A DNA stretch of 16,146 bases from DATLYT01 sp035574455 (GCA_035574455.1 DATLYT010000012.1:1-16146), one strand, 5' to 3'. Positions 6,622 to 15,120 are shown, numbered from the stretch's first letter. The notes: generated by a model from the sequence alone, not told the origin. Numbers and translations: made by a program.

Positions 6622-7506
6622 TCAGGCGGGAAGCTCGATCGGAACGATCCGGTAGACGAACTGGGGAAGCCGATTGCGGATGCGAAGGCCAAGAGCGATG
6701 AAAAGTTTGAGGAACGGGGAGAGACGGATGCGCTTGGTGAAGACATCGTAATTCGCTTTCTCAATTCTCTGCAAGAGGACGTAGTAAATGTTGCCCATCG
6801 CTCGTGCGGCGTAGAGGAATGGTTTGTCTTCTTCTGCGAGGAAGCCTCGCGCTTTCTTGAAATAGTACTGCGCGCGGGCACATTCAAACTTCATCAACTC
6901 CACAAACCGCTCGTTATAGACATTGTTCAGCAATTCTTCTTCTGTGTAACCGAACCGTTGCAGGTCTTCTTGCGGCAGGTAAATGCGGCCTCGTTTCGCG
7001 TCATGTTTGATGTCGCGCAAGATGTTCGTCAGCTGCAGCGCAATGCCCAAGTTGATCGCATATTGTTTGGTCTTCTCCGTCTTGTACCCGAAGACTTCCG
7101 AGCTAATCAACCCCACCGTTGAAGCGGCCCGGTAACAGTATTCCTGCAGCTCCTCAAACGTCGCATACCGCTTCTTTACCAGATCCATCTCCATCCCTTT
7201 CAACAGGTCGTAGAAGTAATGGAGCGGAATGTTAAACCGCCGGATGATGGTGCTGAGCCTGTTAAGGATGGGATAGTTCGAGATGCCGTAGAGCGACTGC
7301 TCCAGTTCGTTCGTCCATTGACGGAGTCGTTTGTACTTCTCCGACTCGTCCTCCACGCCATCCACAATGTCGTCCGACACGCGGCAGAAAGCGTAGATGG
7401 TCTCGATCGCCTCTCGCTTGGGTTGCGGCAGCATCAGAAAAGAGAAATAGAAATTGCTTTCCTGATTCGACGATAGCTGAAACGTATTGAGGACTTCGCT
7501 TGCCAT
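6622..7506 (-). CDS. hpnD: Presqualene diphosphate synthase HpnD
   Basis: The protein is a squalene/phytoene synthase family enzyme of 294 residues. It is expected to join two farnesyl diphosphates head to head into presqualene diphosphate. The opening SNFYFSFLMLPQPKREAI and YAFCRVSDDIVDG (about 38-50) hold the first Asp-rich motif. YCYRAASTVG follows in the middle. The second motif region is LTNILRDIKHDAKRGRIYLP, followed by QEDLQRFGYTEEEL. These are the HpnD/CrtB-type features. A phytoene or 4,4'-diapophytoene synthase role is possible from sequence alone, but the hpnC and hpnE neighbours make squalene synthesis far more likely. The ATG at 7506 is 3 nt after the hpnC stop (TAA CGC ATG), so translation is probably coupled. 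Confidence 0.93.
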   Translation of the reverse strand: MASEVLNTFQLSSNQESNFYFSFLMLPQPKREAIETIYAFCRVSDDIVDGVEDESEKYKRLRQWTNELEQSLYGISNYPILNRLSTIIRRFNIPLHYFYDLLKGMEMDLVKKRYATFEELQEYCYRAASTVGLISSEVFGYKTEKTKQYAINLGIALQLTNILRDIKHDAKRGRIYLPQEDLQRFGYTEEELLNNVYNERFVELMKFECARAQYYFKKARGFLAEEDKPFLYAARAMGNIYYVLLQRIEKANYDVFTKRIRLSPFLKLFIALGLRIRNRLPQFVYRIVPIELPA

Positions 7507-7509
7507 GCG

Positions 7510-8391
7510 TTATGTTGTCCGAAGAGAAGAGATGAGAACCGAAATCTTATCCGACCAGCCGAGCGTCGGCCGCGTTGCGAGGACGTTGTAGTCCAGCCGC
7601 TTGATCTTGTGCAGGATTCTCATGCCGCCATTCCAGGTAAGGTAAAGCTCCAGGCGCAGGTCTTTCCCTACTTCTTTGAGTAACGGTTTTCCGTGCTGGA
7701 AGATTTGCTCCGTCCGCTCGACTTCGAACTCCATCAGCCGCCGGAAGGAAGGATTCCATGTCCGACGGAACAGCTCTTCTTCCGTATATCGAAAGCGCTG
7801 CAAATCTTCCTGCGGAAGATACACGCGATTCTTCTGAAGGTCAACCGCAACATCCTGCCAGAAATTTGCCAATTGCAGCGCCGTGCAGATGGAATCCGAC
7901 AGCGTCATCAGTGGCTCGCTCCGGTAATTAAAGAGCAGCAGGACGAGTCGCCCGACCGGGTTTGCGGAGTACATACAGTAGCGAAGCAGATCGTCGAAGG
8001 TTGCGTGACGATTCGTGACAACGTCGGAGCGGAAAGCTTGGAGGAGATTTCGGAGAAGTTCGATGGGAATTTCAAATCGCTCGATCGTTCGCGCAAGAGC
8101 AACGAAGACGGGATGGTTTGCCGTTCCGCTGGCACAGAGGAGCAGTTGTTCATCCCACGCGTTGATTGCTTCGATCCGTTCCGCCGGAGTCATCCCCGGC
8201 TCGTCGGCATAATCATCCGCCACGCGTGCAAATGCATAGATCGAGGCGACGTACTTCCGTTTGTCTTTTGGAATAAACAGGGACGCAACGGGAAAATTCT
8301 CATAATGGCGGCGGGTGAGATGCTCGCAGTAGCGAAATGCATCATCCACCGACCAGGAACGTTGGGCGATATGGAGGTCGCGTGTCAACAC
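7510..8391 (-). CDS. hpnC: Hydroxysqualene synthase HpnC
   Basis: This second squalene/phytoene synthase family member (293 residues) is expected to turn presqualene diphosphate into hydroxysqualene. HYENFPVASLFIPK at about 29-42 is the HpnC hallmark. The first Asp-rich motif is ADDYADE (58-64). The second region reads LANFWQDVAVDLQKNRVYLP, with Phe-Trp where HpnD has Ile-Leu. Both motif regions are complete, so it should be active. An in-frame TAA at 8401-8403 limits the start to GTG (8391) or the TTG next to it (8388); neither has a Shine-Dalgarno. It is the first gene of the hpnCDE run and follows the YfhO gene by 126 nt. A possible promoter lies at 8403-8431. Confidence 0.94.
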   Translation of the reverse strand: MLTRDLHIAQRSWSVDDAFRYCEHLTRRHYENFPVASLFIPKDKRKYVASIYAFARVADDYADEPGMTPAERIEAINAWDEQLLLCASGTANHPVFVALARTIERFEIPIELLRNLLQAFRSDVVTNRHATFDDLLRYCMYSANPVGRLVLLLFNYRSEPLMTLSDSICTALQLANFWQDVAVDLQKNRVYLPQEDLQRFRYTEEELFRRTWNPSFRRLMEFEVERTEQIFQHGKPLLKEVGKDLRLELYLTWNGGMRILHKIKRLDYNVLATRPTLGWSDKISVLISSLRTT

Positions 8392-8402
8392 GGGCGGGCT
8401 TT

Positions 8403-8431
8403 AATATGCGGAATCACCGCGGGAGAAGCAA
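8403..8431 (-). promoter_or_regulatory. Possible promoter upstream of hpnC
   Basis: On the minus strand TTGCTT (8431-8426) and CATATT (8408-8403) are 17 nt apart, each matching four of six sigma-70 consensus bases. The start codon follows 11 nt after the second box, so the transcript would be almost leaderless. This would let hpnCDE be transcribed separately from the upstream glycosylation genes. The match is weak and found by eye. Confidence 0.25.
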
Positions 8432-8517
8432 GCAGAGCGGGGCGTCGCTAGAGCGGCGTATTCTACAAGATGGCGTCAGGACGAACAACCTGGCACCACT
8501 CTGTTGGCCATTTTTCA

Positions 8518-10920
8518 TCATCCCGCTAAGGCAGCATATTTTTTCCTCACAACAACAAGCAGTACGCAATACACGAGAACCGAAGCAATCGAAACACTGA
8601 ACCCCGTTGAAACCAACGGAGGGAAATACTCCAGCTCAACCCGATGTTCCCCCGCCTCGATTACGACACCGATGAACCCGATATTCACGCGATGCACAGC
8701 GACATCCTTTCCATCCACTCGCGCGCTCCAGCCCCGATCGTAAGGAATAGAAAAGAAAAGCAATTTGCGCCGATCCACACTGATAGTCCCTACTATGGAG
8801 TTCTGATTCCACTGAGAAACGACCAATGTATCCTGATGGCGAGCCTCTACGTCTGCCGCATATTCGTCGTACGTGTACAAACGACCGGCAGATGGCATTG
8901 AGAATTTCTCAAAAAACTGTGCAATATCCCCCTCCTGTTCCCGGATCACGAACGCTTTCATCAACACTCGCTCTTTCTCACTCTTGGGCGCCCAACGGAA
9001 CTCCGTCTCAGTCACATACCGGTCGTACGTAAATCCAAGCGGCAGTGCGTTGGGGTTTTGCAGGATGGTGACCTCCCCCACCGACATCAGTGGTTGATAT
9101 CCCTCATGGAGATACGGATCGACGTTCTTCTTCTTCGTCAAAAAATACTTGATGCCCGCGAAAGAATGCAATCGCGGACTCTGCCGCAGTCCCAACGACC
9201 AGCGCGCATGCGGCTCACTTCCCTCAGGAATGACCTCTGCCGCCTGGAGAAACTGGAGATAGGAAGGTTGATTGAAGGAATGATAACTTGCCGTCCCATA
9301 GTATCCCTGAACCTGTGCGTCGTTCAAGCTCAGCGCTCGCGCTGGACCGGACGCATAGTCCTTCTCAATTCTATAGTAACCCGGATCGCGAGCGCGCAGG
9401 AGTCGCACGATATCATTGGTCTCGTCCCGGTAGAGACCACGTTGCTCAAGGTCAGACGCCGCAAGAGCGTCACGCTTGTTCACCGGCAGCCATGAAAACC
9501 ACGCAAGCTCAATTATGACGACAAGGATGATGCCCACCAATGCAACGCGACCGAACTTGAGCGACGTCAGGGCAATCACAAGGACCGCATACACGACAAG
9601 AAAGGCAAACACGCCTATCCTCAGCGTTGAGTCCAATGCATCGGACGGCGCCAGCATCGGCACCGAAAGAAGGCCAATACAGCTAAACGCTACGCTCCAG
9701 AGAGCAATGCGGTCTACTTTACCCTCTCGTTCAATCGCCGAGAGCGCCTGGAGTGCGATAAGAAGAAGAGGGAGAACCACAAAGAGCGACAGCGTTCGGA
9801 AATACGGTCCTGAAAAACCCCAGAACAGGTAGCGTGCGTACGGGAACACGAGGGGCAAAAGACAGCATCCGGTAACGACGAAAAGAAGAACTCGCTTTTT
9901 GCCGGTAACTCGTAGAAACAATTGAGGCGCAAGAAGCAACGTGAGGAGGCCACAGTAGAGGACCGGTGCTTCTAAATAATTGCCCCACCCCCGAAACGCG
10001 TCTCCCGTACCGAGCAGATCCAGAGAGAACGTCCGGGCCACAAGCGACATCAGCAAAAACGGGTCGATCAGCTTGAAGACGGGCTGGGCGGAAAGTTGGC
10101 CGACAGCCGCAAGCTCGCCTTGCACGCGCGGACTCTCCAGCAACTGACCGAGACTGCTGAACAAAAACACCGACGAAAGTCCAACGCCCAATGCCAGCAA
10201 CCCGACGAGCTTGGCAACGAACTCCGATGCCGCGCGCAATCGCCATTCACGCGCGCTAAGATACCGAACCATCGCGTACCCCCCCACCAGCACAGCAAAC
10301 AGATAGAGAAACACGGCATGATAGGAAACGGTAACCGCAAAGGCGATCGGTAATACCCACCAACGGCCCCGTTGAAACCAGAGCTCGAACGCGTAGAGCA
10401 ACCCCGCGGCAAACAACGGCTCGAACGAGTGATTGAACCACCCGCTGGTGCCGAGGATGAAGTACCCGTTGAATGCATAGAGCAATCCGCCAATGACGGT
10501 CGTCAATGGAGAAAGTGAAAGCAATCTCAAAAACAGAAAAAACAACACGCCCGCGAGAATAATCTTGATGACTTCAACGTAAACGATGCCGTACGCGAAG
10601 TTCTCCTTGCCAACCAGCGACAAGAACCAGAGAGAAGGATCGGACAGACTGCCGGGGAAGATATTCTGACCCATCCCGCGGTTGAACGACCACTTTGGCA
10701 TTCCTTCGGTCTTGAGATAGTCAAGAACGTGAACGGTGTTGGGATAGAAACCGTTGACGGAATCGCTGCCGATGTCCGTATAGAGTAGCACCTTCTCACC
10801 AAGCAGAAAATCTTTGTAGACAATACACAGGATGACAAGAAGGCAGGCGAGAAAAACCCAATGCGTTTTTCCTCGGAACAACATCGTACGATCGTCTGCG
10901 GCTTGTGCCTGCGGTGCCAT
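8518..10920 (-). CDS. YfhO-family multi-span membrane protein, GT-C type glycosyltransferase
   Basis: The protein has 800 residues and roughly a dozen membrane spans, the first at about 19-40. The first outer loop carries LYTDIGSDSVNGFYP, acidic as expected for a GT-C catalytic loop. AFNGYFILG (about 149-157) fits the YfhO family. After the membrane part, the C-terminal extracytoplasmic domain ends in YDRGWSARVDGKDV and AGEHRVELEYFPP, the YfhO signature, followed by a last span. YfhO of Bacillus transfers sugars from a lipid-linked donor to a cell-surface polymer, with CsbB making the donor. Here a GT2 gene ends 6 nt upstream, which fits a donor-maker and transferase pair. The ATG at 10920 is used; an internal ATG 12 codons on is an alternative. 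The acceptor is unknown. Confidence 0.88.
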   Translation of the reverse strand: MAPQAQAADDRTMLFRGKTHWVFLACLLVILCIVYKDFLLGEKVLLYTDIGSDSVNGFYPNTVHVLDYLKTEGMPKWSFNRGMGQNIFPGSLSDPSLWFLSLVGKENFAYGIVYVEVIKIILAGVLFFLFLRLLSLSPLTTVIGGLLYAFNGYFILGTSGWFNHSFEPLFAAGLLYAFELWFQRGRWWVLPIAFAVTVSYHAVFLYLFAVLVGGYAMVRYLSAREWRLRAASEFVAKLVGLLALGVGLSSVFLFSSLGQLLESPRVQGELAAVGQLSAQPVFKLIDPFLLMSLVARTFSLDLLGTGDAFRGWGNYLEAPVLYCGLLTLLLAPQLFLRVTGKKRVLLFVVTGCCLLPLVFPYARYLFWGFSGPYFRTLSLFVVLPLLLIALQALSAIEREGKVDRIALWSVAFSCIGLLSVPMLAPSDALDSTLRIGVFAFLVVYAVLVIALTSLKFGRVALVGIILVVIIELAWFSWLPVNKRDALAASDLEQRGLYRDETNDIVRLLRARDPGYYRIEKDYASGPARALSLNDAQVQGYYGTASYHSFNQPSYLQFLQAAEVIPEGSEPHARWSLGLRQSPRLHSFAGIKYFLTKKKNVDPYLHEGYQPLMSVGEVTILQNPNALPLGFTYDRYVTETEFRWAPKSEKERVLMKAFVIREQEGDIAQFFEKFSMPSAGRLYTYDEYAADVEARHQDTLVVSQWNQNSIVGTISVDRRKLLFFSIPYDRGWSARVDGKDVAVHRVNIGFIGVVIEAGEHRVELEYFPPLVSTGFSVSIASVLVYCVLLVVVRKKYAALAG

Positions 10921-10926
10921 GGTGGA

Positions 10927-11676
10927 TCAGGACCTCTTGCGAGGGTGGAGACCATACTGCCCAACACATCGAGCGACATCTCGCAGTGAGGAGAGAATGT
11001 TCTTCCAGCTTGCGCCGGTTGTCTTCCCACCTGTGCGTGGCAAGAACTCAATCGCCGCGAAGCCAACGCGATATCCAGCGATGCGCGCTTTGATGATACG
11101 CTCCGCTTCGGCAAACGGGCTGCGGGAGACAATCGGGACTCGAAAGATTTCACTCCTCCCTAATTTGTTGCTCCCGGCGTCTCCCGTCTTCACACCAAAG
11201 AGCAGCAGCGGCAAGAGATTAAAAAACGCAGAAATGATGAGTCTCCACAGGCCGTAAACGCGTCGACGGTTACGCCGGATTCCAACGACGAGATCCGCAT
11301 CCGACTTCTTCAACTCTTGCCATAGCGAGTAAAGATTCGTCGCCGGCCACTGCCCGTCGGATGCCGTCACGTAGACGTAACTTCCTTGCACCGCATGGTA
11401 CAGATCCAGCAACGATTGATGAATACCCGCATTGCGTTCATGTCTCAACAGTCGCACGCTTGGATGGTGTGCTTGCATCGTCTGCAGGACCTCCCACGTG
11501 CGATCGGTGCTGCCATCATCCAAACAAAGAATTTCCCAACTCTTCAACTCATCACGCATCTGCTCCAAGACGGCAAGATGTTCTTCGATGACATGGCCCA
11601 CGGATGTCTCCTCATTGTAGACGGGCATGATCACCGTCAGAGAGGGAAATGATGCGTGAGCAGATGACTCTCTCAT
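10927..11676 (-). CDS. GT2 family glycosyltransferase (DPM1/CsbB-like)
   Basis: The 249-residue GT-A fold enzyme probably transfers a sugar from a nucleotide donor to a polyprenyl phosphate. The N-terminus LTVIMPVYNEE (13-23) is typical of GT2. CLDDGSTD at 51-58 binds the nucleotide. The metal-binding region is TASDGQWP at about 104-111, where most relatives have D-A-D: the first acidic residue is replaced by Ala-Ser. There is one hydrophobic stretch (ISAFFNLLPLLLFG), too short for the two C-terminal spans of CsbB, so it is likely peripheral to the membrane. Its ATG overlaps the methyltransferase stop (ATGA) and its stop lies 6 nt before the YfhO start, so all three are probably co-expressed. 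The sugar cannot be told. Confidence 0.9.
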   Translation of the reverse strand: MRESSAHASFPSLTVIMPVYNEETSVGHVIEEHLAVLEQMRDELKSWEILCLDDGSTDRTWEVLQTMQAHHPSVRLLRHERNAGIHQSLLDLYHAVQGSYVYVTASDGQWPATNLYSLWQELKKSDADLVVGIRRNRRRVYGLWRLIISAFFNLLPLLLFGVKTGDAGSNKLGRSEIFRVPIVSRSPFAEAERIIKARIAGYRVGFAAIEFLPRTGGKTTGASWKNILSSLRDVARCVGQYGLHPRKRS

Positions 11677-12392
11677 GCGCTATCCGAGGATGAACGCGGA
11701 GAAGCTGGAGCTGCCTGGCAGTACAAATTGGCACAGAGGTCGGGAAACTCTCGGCTCAGTTTGAAAAGGCCTTCAATCAGTTGAGCGCTCATCGTTTCCA
11801 GCTGTGCGTTGGTAAGAATCTTGAGAAAGATCGATTCTTCATGCAGAATCTGCAACCCTGCGGCCGCAACATCGCGCCGTAAGCTTTCTCGCTGATAGAC
11901 CCGACGATGCCCCAACACAAGGTCTCGCTTATCCAACGTCTCCAAGGTTGGAATGAGTCCCATCGCAACGCCGAGACGACGATGGAGCGAATGGGCATTT
12001 GGAACAACGATGTGGATCGACCCTCCGGGCGCTAACCATGTTTGGACACGCTGCAGTGTTGCAACGGGATCTTCGACATGCTCGAGGACATGAGCCATGA
12101 CGATCGAATCGTACCTCTGCGGCGGTTCGAATGCTTCAAAATACTTCTGAAAGAATTGCACGCTCGCCGGGACCTGACCCTTTGCCAATGCGATACACCG
12201 CTCCGATGCATCGACAACGTGGAGCGCCGGAAATTTCTCGGCAAGCAGTTTCGTTGTCGTTCCGCGGCCACAACCCAGCTCGAGCACGCGCGGCCCCTGC
12301 ACGCGGGGACCGAAGACGCGGAAATCGTAGACAGCGAGCACGTTGTCAAAATCGGTTTCCGATTCGTAGATAGTTGAATAGGTATCGTCCAT
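11673..12392 (-). CDS. Class I SAM-dependent methyltransferase
   Basis: The protein has 239 residues and a UbiE/Methyltransf_11-type core. Motif I is VLELGCGRGTTT (36-47), and the acidic end of strand 2 is VVDASE (59-64). SIVMAHVLEHVEDP marks motif II to post-II, with LAPGGSIHIVVPN after it. The C-terminal part, with GHRRVYQRESLRRDVAAAGL, is common in methyltransferases of surface polysaccharide loci, which often methylate sugars or terminal residues. It starts 3 nt after the HAD stop (TAG AAA ATG) and overlaps the GT2 gene by 4 nt. The substrate is unknown; a sugar or lipid-linked glycan intermediate is the best guess from neighbours. Confidence 0.9.
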   Translation of the reverse strand: MDDTYSTIYESETDFDNVLAVYDFRVFGPRVQGPRVLELGCGRGTTTKLLAEKFPALHVVDASERCIALAKGQVPASVQFFQKYFEAFEPPQRYDSIVMAHVLEHVEDPVATLQRVQTWLAPGGSIHIVVPNAHSLHRRLGVAMGLIPTLETLDKRDLVLGHRRVYQRESLRRDVAAAGLQILHEESIFLKILTNAQLETMSAQLIEGLFKLSREFPDLCANLYCQAAPASPRSSSDSA

Positions 12393-12395
12393 TTT

Positions 12396-12950
12396 CTACC
12401 GTGCAACAGTATCGACATGGATAAATCGTACGCCCGCCGAACGAGCAGCCTCTTCATCAAATCCGCTATCGCCGATAAAGAGAGCGTCGCTCGCTGAAAC
12501 GCGCAACTCGCGGAGGATCTTCAGCACTCCCTCCGGATGCGGCTTCAAACGACCGACGGAATCCAGTCCCACGACCATCGCAACACTCTTCTTCAACCCG
12601 AAACGCTCAAGTCCCATGCGGACAGTCGACGTCATGTTATTCGAACAAATAGCTGCTTTCCCTCCTGCTGCGACGACGTCCTTCAGATACTTGATAGCCT
12701 TCTCGTTCACTTCCATCTGTGGGACTGCCGGATGCTCGTACCCCTCAATGCACCGATAGGCTTCTTCCAGCGCGGCTGGTGAAAGCTGCCGTTTGATCTG
12801 TTCGATGTCCTTCCAAAATGTGAGTGACGTCCGCTCAACACCCTGTTCGTGAAGAAACCACAGCAGCCGTTGTTTCAATCCGTACCAATCAACGGGAAGC
12901 GTGGCGATTGTGCCGTCAAAATCAAAAATCACCAGCACGGGCGTGGCCAT
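12396..12950 (-). CDS. HAD-superfamily hydrolase (probable phosphatase)
   Basis: The protein has 184 residues and all HAD motifs. DFDGT with Asp10 and Asp12 is motif I, AAICSNN is motif II, LKPHPEG carries the motif III Lys, and FIGDSGFDEEAA is motif IV with the Mg2+-binding acids. A short helical cap lies between motifs I and II, as in subclass I phosphatases related to phosphoglycolate phosphatase. The ATG starts 10 nt after the ATP-grasp stop. The pairing with the ATP-grasp gene suggests that it removes a phosphate from a sugar or a related intermediate in the same pathway. The substrate is not readable from the sequence. Confidence 0.9.
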   Translation of the reverse strand: MATPVLVIFDFDGTIATLPVDWYGLKQRLLWFLHEQGVERTSLTFWKDIEQIKRQLSPAALEEAYRCIEGYEHPAVPQMEVNEKAIKYLKDVVAAGGKAAICSNNMTSTVRMGLERFGLKKSVAMVVGLDSVGRLKPHPEGVLKILRELRVSASDALFIGDSGFDEEAARSAGVRFIHVDTVAR

Positions 12951-12960
12951 CTGCGATCGT

Positions 12961-13974
12961 TCACCGAGGCAATCCCAACCGCCAGAAATCCGTTACGGCT
13001 GTGCCATCGTCCTGCACAAACACTTCTTCCCAGTAGCGAAGCATTGTCATGCCGTAGCGAACGGAGATGGAAAACGGCTCAATTTTCTCCCCGCGAGCCA
13101 GTTTGAGCAAGAGCATCGGGCTATTAAAGCCGGCAGCGATGGAGAGCACAACGGCAGCGGCAAAGCGTGGGTTCACTTCTGAGACAACAAAGGAGCCATC
13201 TCGCCGGCGAAAGCATTGAATGTTCGAGGGCCCCAAGATTGGCAGCGCCTCTGCAACGTTTTTGACAAGCTCAACCAGCTCCGGCATGCGGACGGTCTTC
13301 CCTTTTACCGATACTCCTGATTTGGTTTCGATGCGCAGCCTTGGCACGGCTCCGAGCAAACGGCCATCAAAATCCGAAAGTGTATCAACCGTATATTCTT
13401 CACCGTCAATGAATTCCTGAATGAGCGGTTCATCCAGCTTGCTACACGCCACCTCCAGTTCCTCGGCTGAATCAACTCGCTGAGCACCGAGTGAGCCGCG
13501 CCCACCTTTCCTCGGCTTAACAAAGAGCGGAAAGGTAGCCCGGCCAGCAAGGGCTTCATCCTTCTGAACAATCATCGGCGCTGGCAGCCCCCTCGATGCA
13601 AGCCAGGCTGCAAGTACTTGCTTGTCCCCGCACGTTTGAATGACGGAAAGAGGAGAGATGACAACGCGCGTTCCATCATCCAAGAATTCACGGGCATTCT
13701 TTGAAAAAATCTCGAACTCGTAGTCGACTATCGGGATCAAAAGACTGATGGAATGCTTGCGACAAACGGTGCGAAGTGCATCGAGGAATGCTGGACTGTT
13801 GGCTGGAGGGATTTGGATGAATGCATCGGCCAGATAGCGGCCGGCAATGGTCTCCTGCGCATCAGCGAGCGTGACGTGAACCGGGACCTCTCGCTGCACT
13901 CGCAAACCTTTCAGCACGCTGACTGCCGTTGCTGTGCCGCCGCCCGTTATGAGTACTCGGAGAGGATCGCTCAT
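12961..13974 (-). CDS. ATP-grasp ligase, carbamoyl-phosphate-synthase-like
   Basis: The protein has 337 residues from the ATG at 13974. The N-terminal domain starts RVLITGGGTATAVSVLKGL. The ATP-grasp core follows, with FPLFVKPRKGGRGSLGAQRV (148-167) as the Lys and Gly-loop that hold ATP. IQEFIDGEEYTVDTL and the metal-binding SEVNPRF (265-271) come after. ATP-grasp enzymes join a carboxylate, through an acyl phosphate, to an amine or similar nucleophile. It is much smaller than CarB and is a stand-alone type often seen in polysaccharide gene clusters. A GTG at 14001 would add nine residues, preceded by GGAACGAC; I prefer the ATG because the fold begins right there. Together with the HAD and oxidoreductase genes it may decorate a sugar with an amide-linked group. 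That role is inference. Confidence 0.85.
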   Translation of the reverse strand: MSDPLRVLITGGGTATAVSVLKGLRVQREVPVHVTLADAQETIAGRYLADAFIQIPPANSPAFLDALRTVCRKHSISLLIPIVDYEFEIFSKNAREFLDDGTRVVISPLSVIQTCGDKQVLAAWLASRGLPAPMIVQKDEALAGRATFPLFVKPRKGGRGSLGAQRVDSAEELEVACSKLDEPLIQEFIDGEEYTVDTLSDFDGRLLGAVPRLRIETKSGVSVKGKTVRMPELVELVKNVAEALPILGPSNIQCFRRRDGSFVVSEVNPRFAAAVVLSIAAGFNSPMLLLKLARGEKIEPFSISVRYGMTMLRYWEEVFVQDDGTAVTDFWRLGLPR

Positions 13975-14028
13975 TGTGGTGTCGGGAGGTGTTGATGCCA
14001 CGTCGTTCCAGCCACGCGTGAAAAGCCA

Positions 14029-15045
14029 TTAGAGAACAACTCTGCCTCCTTGCGCTTTAATACTGCGCTGGGCGGCTTCAAGAATCTGCACCACACGAAG
14101 TCCGGCTTGACCGTCGGTGATGGGAGTTGTGCCGTTTCGGATGCAATCGAAAAAATGCGTTGCCATGCGCGCGAGCGGCTCTTCGCTGCTGAGCTTCGGC
14201 GACCAGACATCACCCGACCGGTAACTAATGAGCACTGCACGGCGTTCCTCCGTGCTGTTTGCGACATCGATCCCGCGGTCGTATACCTTCACCTTCTCAC
14301 TGGAATCGAGGTCGTTGTAAATCAAGCTCCGCTGACTGCCACCGATGATCATATGCCGCACCTTGACGGGCGAAAGCCAGTTGACATGGAAGTTCGCCAC
14401 CAGCCCATCGCCAAAGTCGATGTTCAGATAGGCAACGTCCTCGATGTCGTGGTTGGCGTGCACGCTGCCAAATGCCGCCACGCTTTTCGGGAGTTTACCA
14501 ATCAGGTAATCCACGATGGAGAGATCGTGAGGCGCCAAGTCCCAGACGACATTCACATCGTGCTGAAACAGTCCGAGGTTGATGCGCACGCTGTCGATAT
14601 AAAAGAGCTTCCCAAGTTTCCCGGAGGCAACGATCTCTTTCATTTTTTCGACGGCAGGATTATACACAAACACATGGTCCACCATCAACACAACACCCTG
14701 CTTTGATGCGAGCGAGACCAACTCCTCTGCCTGCGCCGTATTCATGCACATCGGCTTCTCAATGAGAACATGCTTGCCGGCGTTAAGAGCGGCTCTGGCG
14801 AGTTCGTAGTGCGTCCCAACAGGCGTTGCAATGGCAACAGCGTCGATGGTAGGATTGCTGAGGACTTCGCGGTATTCCTTTGTTACCTGGATGTTAGGAT
14901 TGCGGGACTTTGCGCGGGCTAACCGCTGCTCGTTAACGTCGCAGCAGACGATGGGACCGAATCCGCCGACTTCTTGGAAATTCCGGATCAGATTCGGCCC
15001 CCAGTAGCCGTAGCCGATAACCGCGATGCCGATGTCTTTGCTCAT
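14029..15045 (-). CDS. Gfo/Idh/MocA-family NAD(P)-dependent oxidoreductase
   Basis: The protein has 338 residues. The Rossmann motif is IAVIGYGYWGPNLIRNF (7-23), the family signature LIEKPMCMN is at 94-102, and the catalytic region WDLAPHDLSIVDYL at 168-181 includes the conserved His. DHVFVYNP is also typical. Relatives such as WlbA/WbpB oxidise UDP-N-acetylglucosaminuronate at C3 on the way to amino-sugar acids, and members of this subgroup are common in O-antigen and capsule loci. I chose the ATG at 15045 (MSKDIGIAVIG) over an upstream TTG at 15120, which adds 25 residues of no recognisable kind. The Shine-Dalgarno is weak. A 54-nt gap separates it from the ATP-grasp gene. A nucleotide-sugar substrate is likely but not shown. 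Confidence 0.92.
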   Translation of the reverse strand: MSKDIGIAVIGYGYWGPNLIRNFQEVGGFGPIVCCDVNEQRLARAKSRNPNIQVTKEYREVLSNPTIDAVAIATPVGTHYELARAALNAGKHVLIEKPMCMNTAQAEELVSLASKQGVVLMVDHVFVYNPAVEKMKEIVASGKLGKLFYIDSVRINLGLFQHDVNVVWDLAPHDLSIVDYLIGKLPKSVAAFGSVHANHDIEDVAYLNIDFGDGLVANFHVNWLSPVKVRHMIIGGSQRSLIYNDLDSSEKVKVYDRGIDVANSTEERRAVLISYRSGDVWSPKLSSEEPLARMATHFFDCIRNGTTPITDGQAGLRVVQILEAAQRSIKAQGGRVVL

Positions 15046-15091
15046 TGCTGATCGAGTGTCACCGAATGCAAGGGAACATGAAGCGTGGAAA

Positions 15092-15120
15092 AATCTATCC
15101 CATTGTCGCTTGAAAAGCAA
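15092..15120 (-). promoter_or_regulatory. Possible promoter of the oxidoreductase gene
   Basis: On the minus strand TTGCTT (15120-15115) is followed after 17 nt by TAGATT (15097-15092), continuing as TAGATTTTT. This fits a weak sigma-70 promoter, and TAnnTTT also resembles the Bacteroidota -7 box. It lies about 50 nt before the start at 15045, in the gap after the cyclase gene, where a promoter for the next operon is expected. Confidence 0.3.

Noticed and set aside
7693..8451. Long plus-strand open frame of 252 codons opposite hpnC
   Set aside because: It is the antisense of a clear HpnC coding sequence, has no recognisable domain and has no ribosome binding site that I can see.
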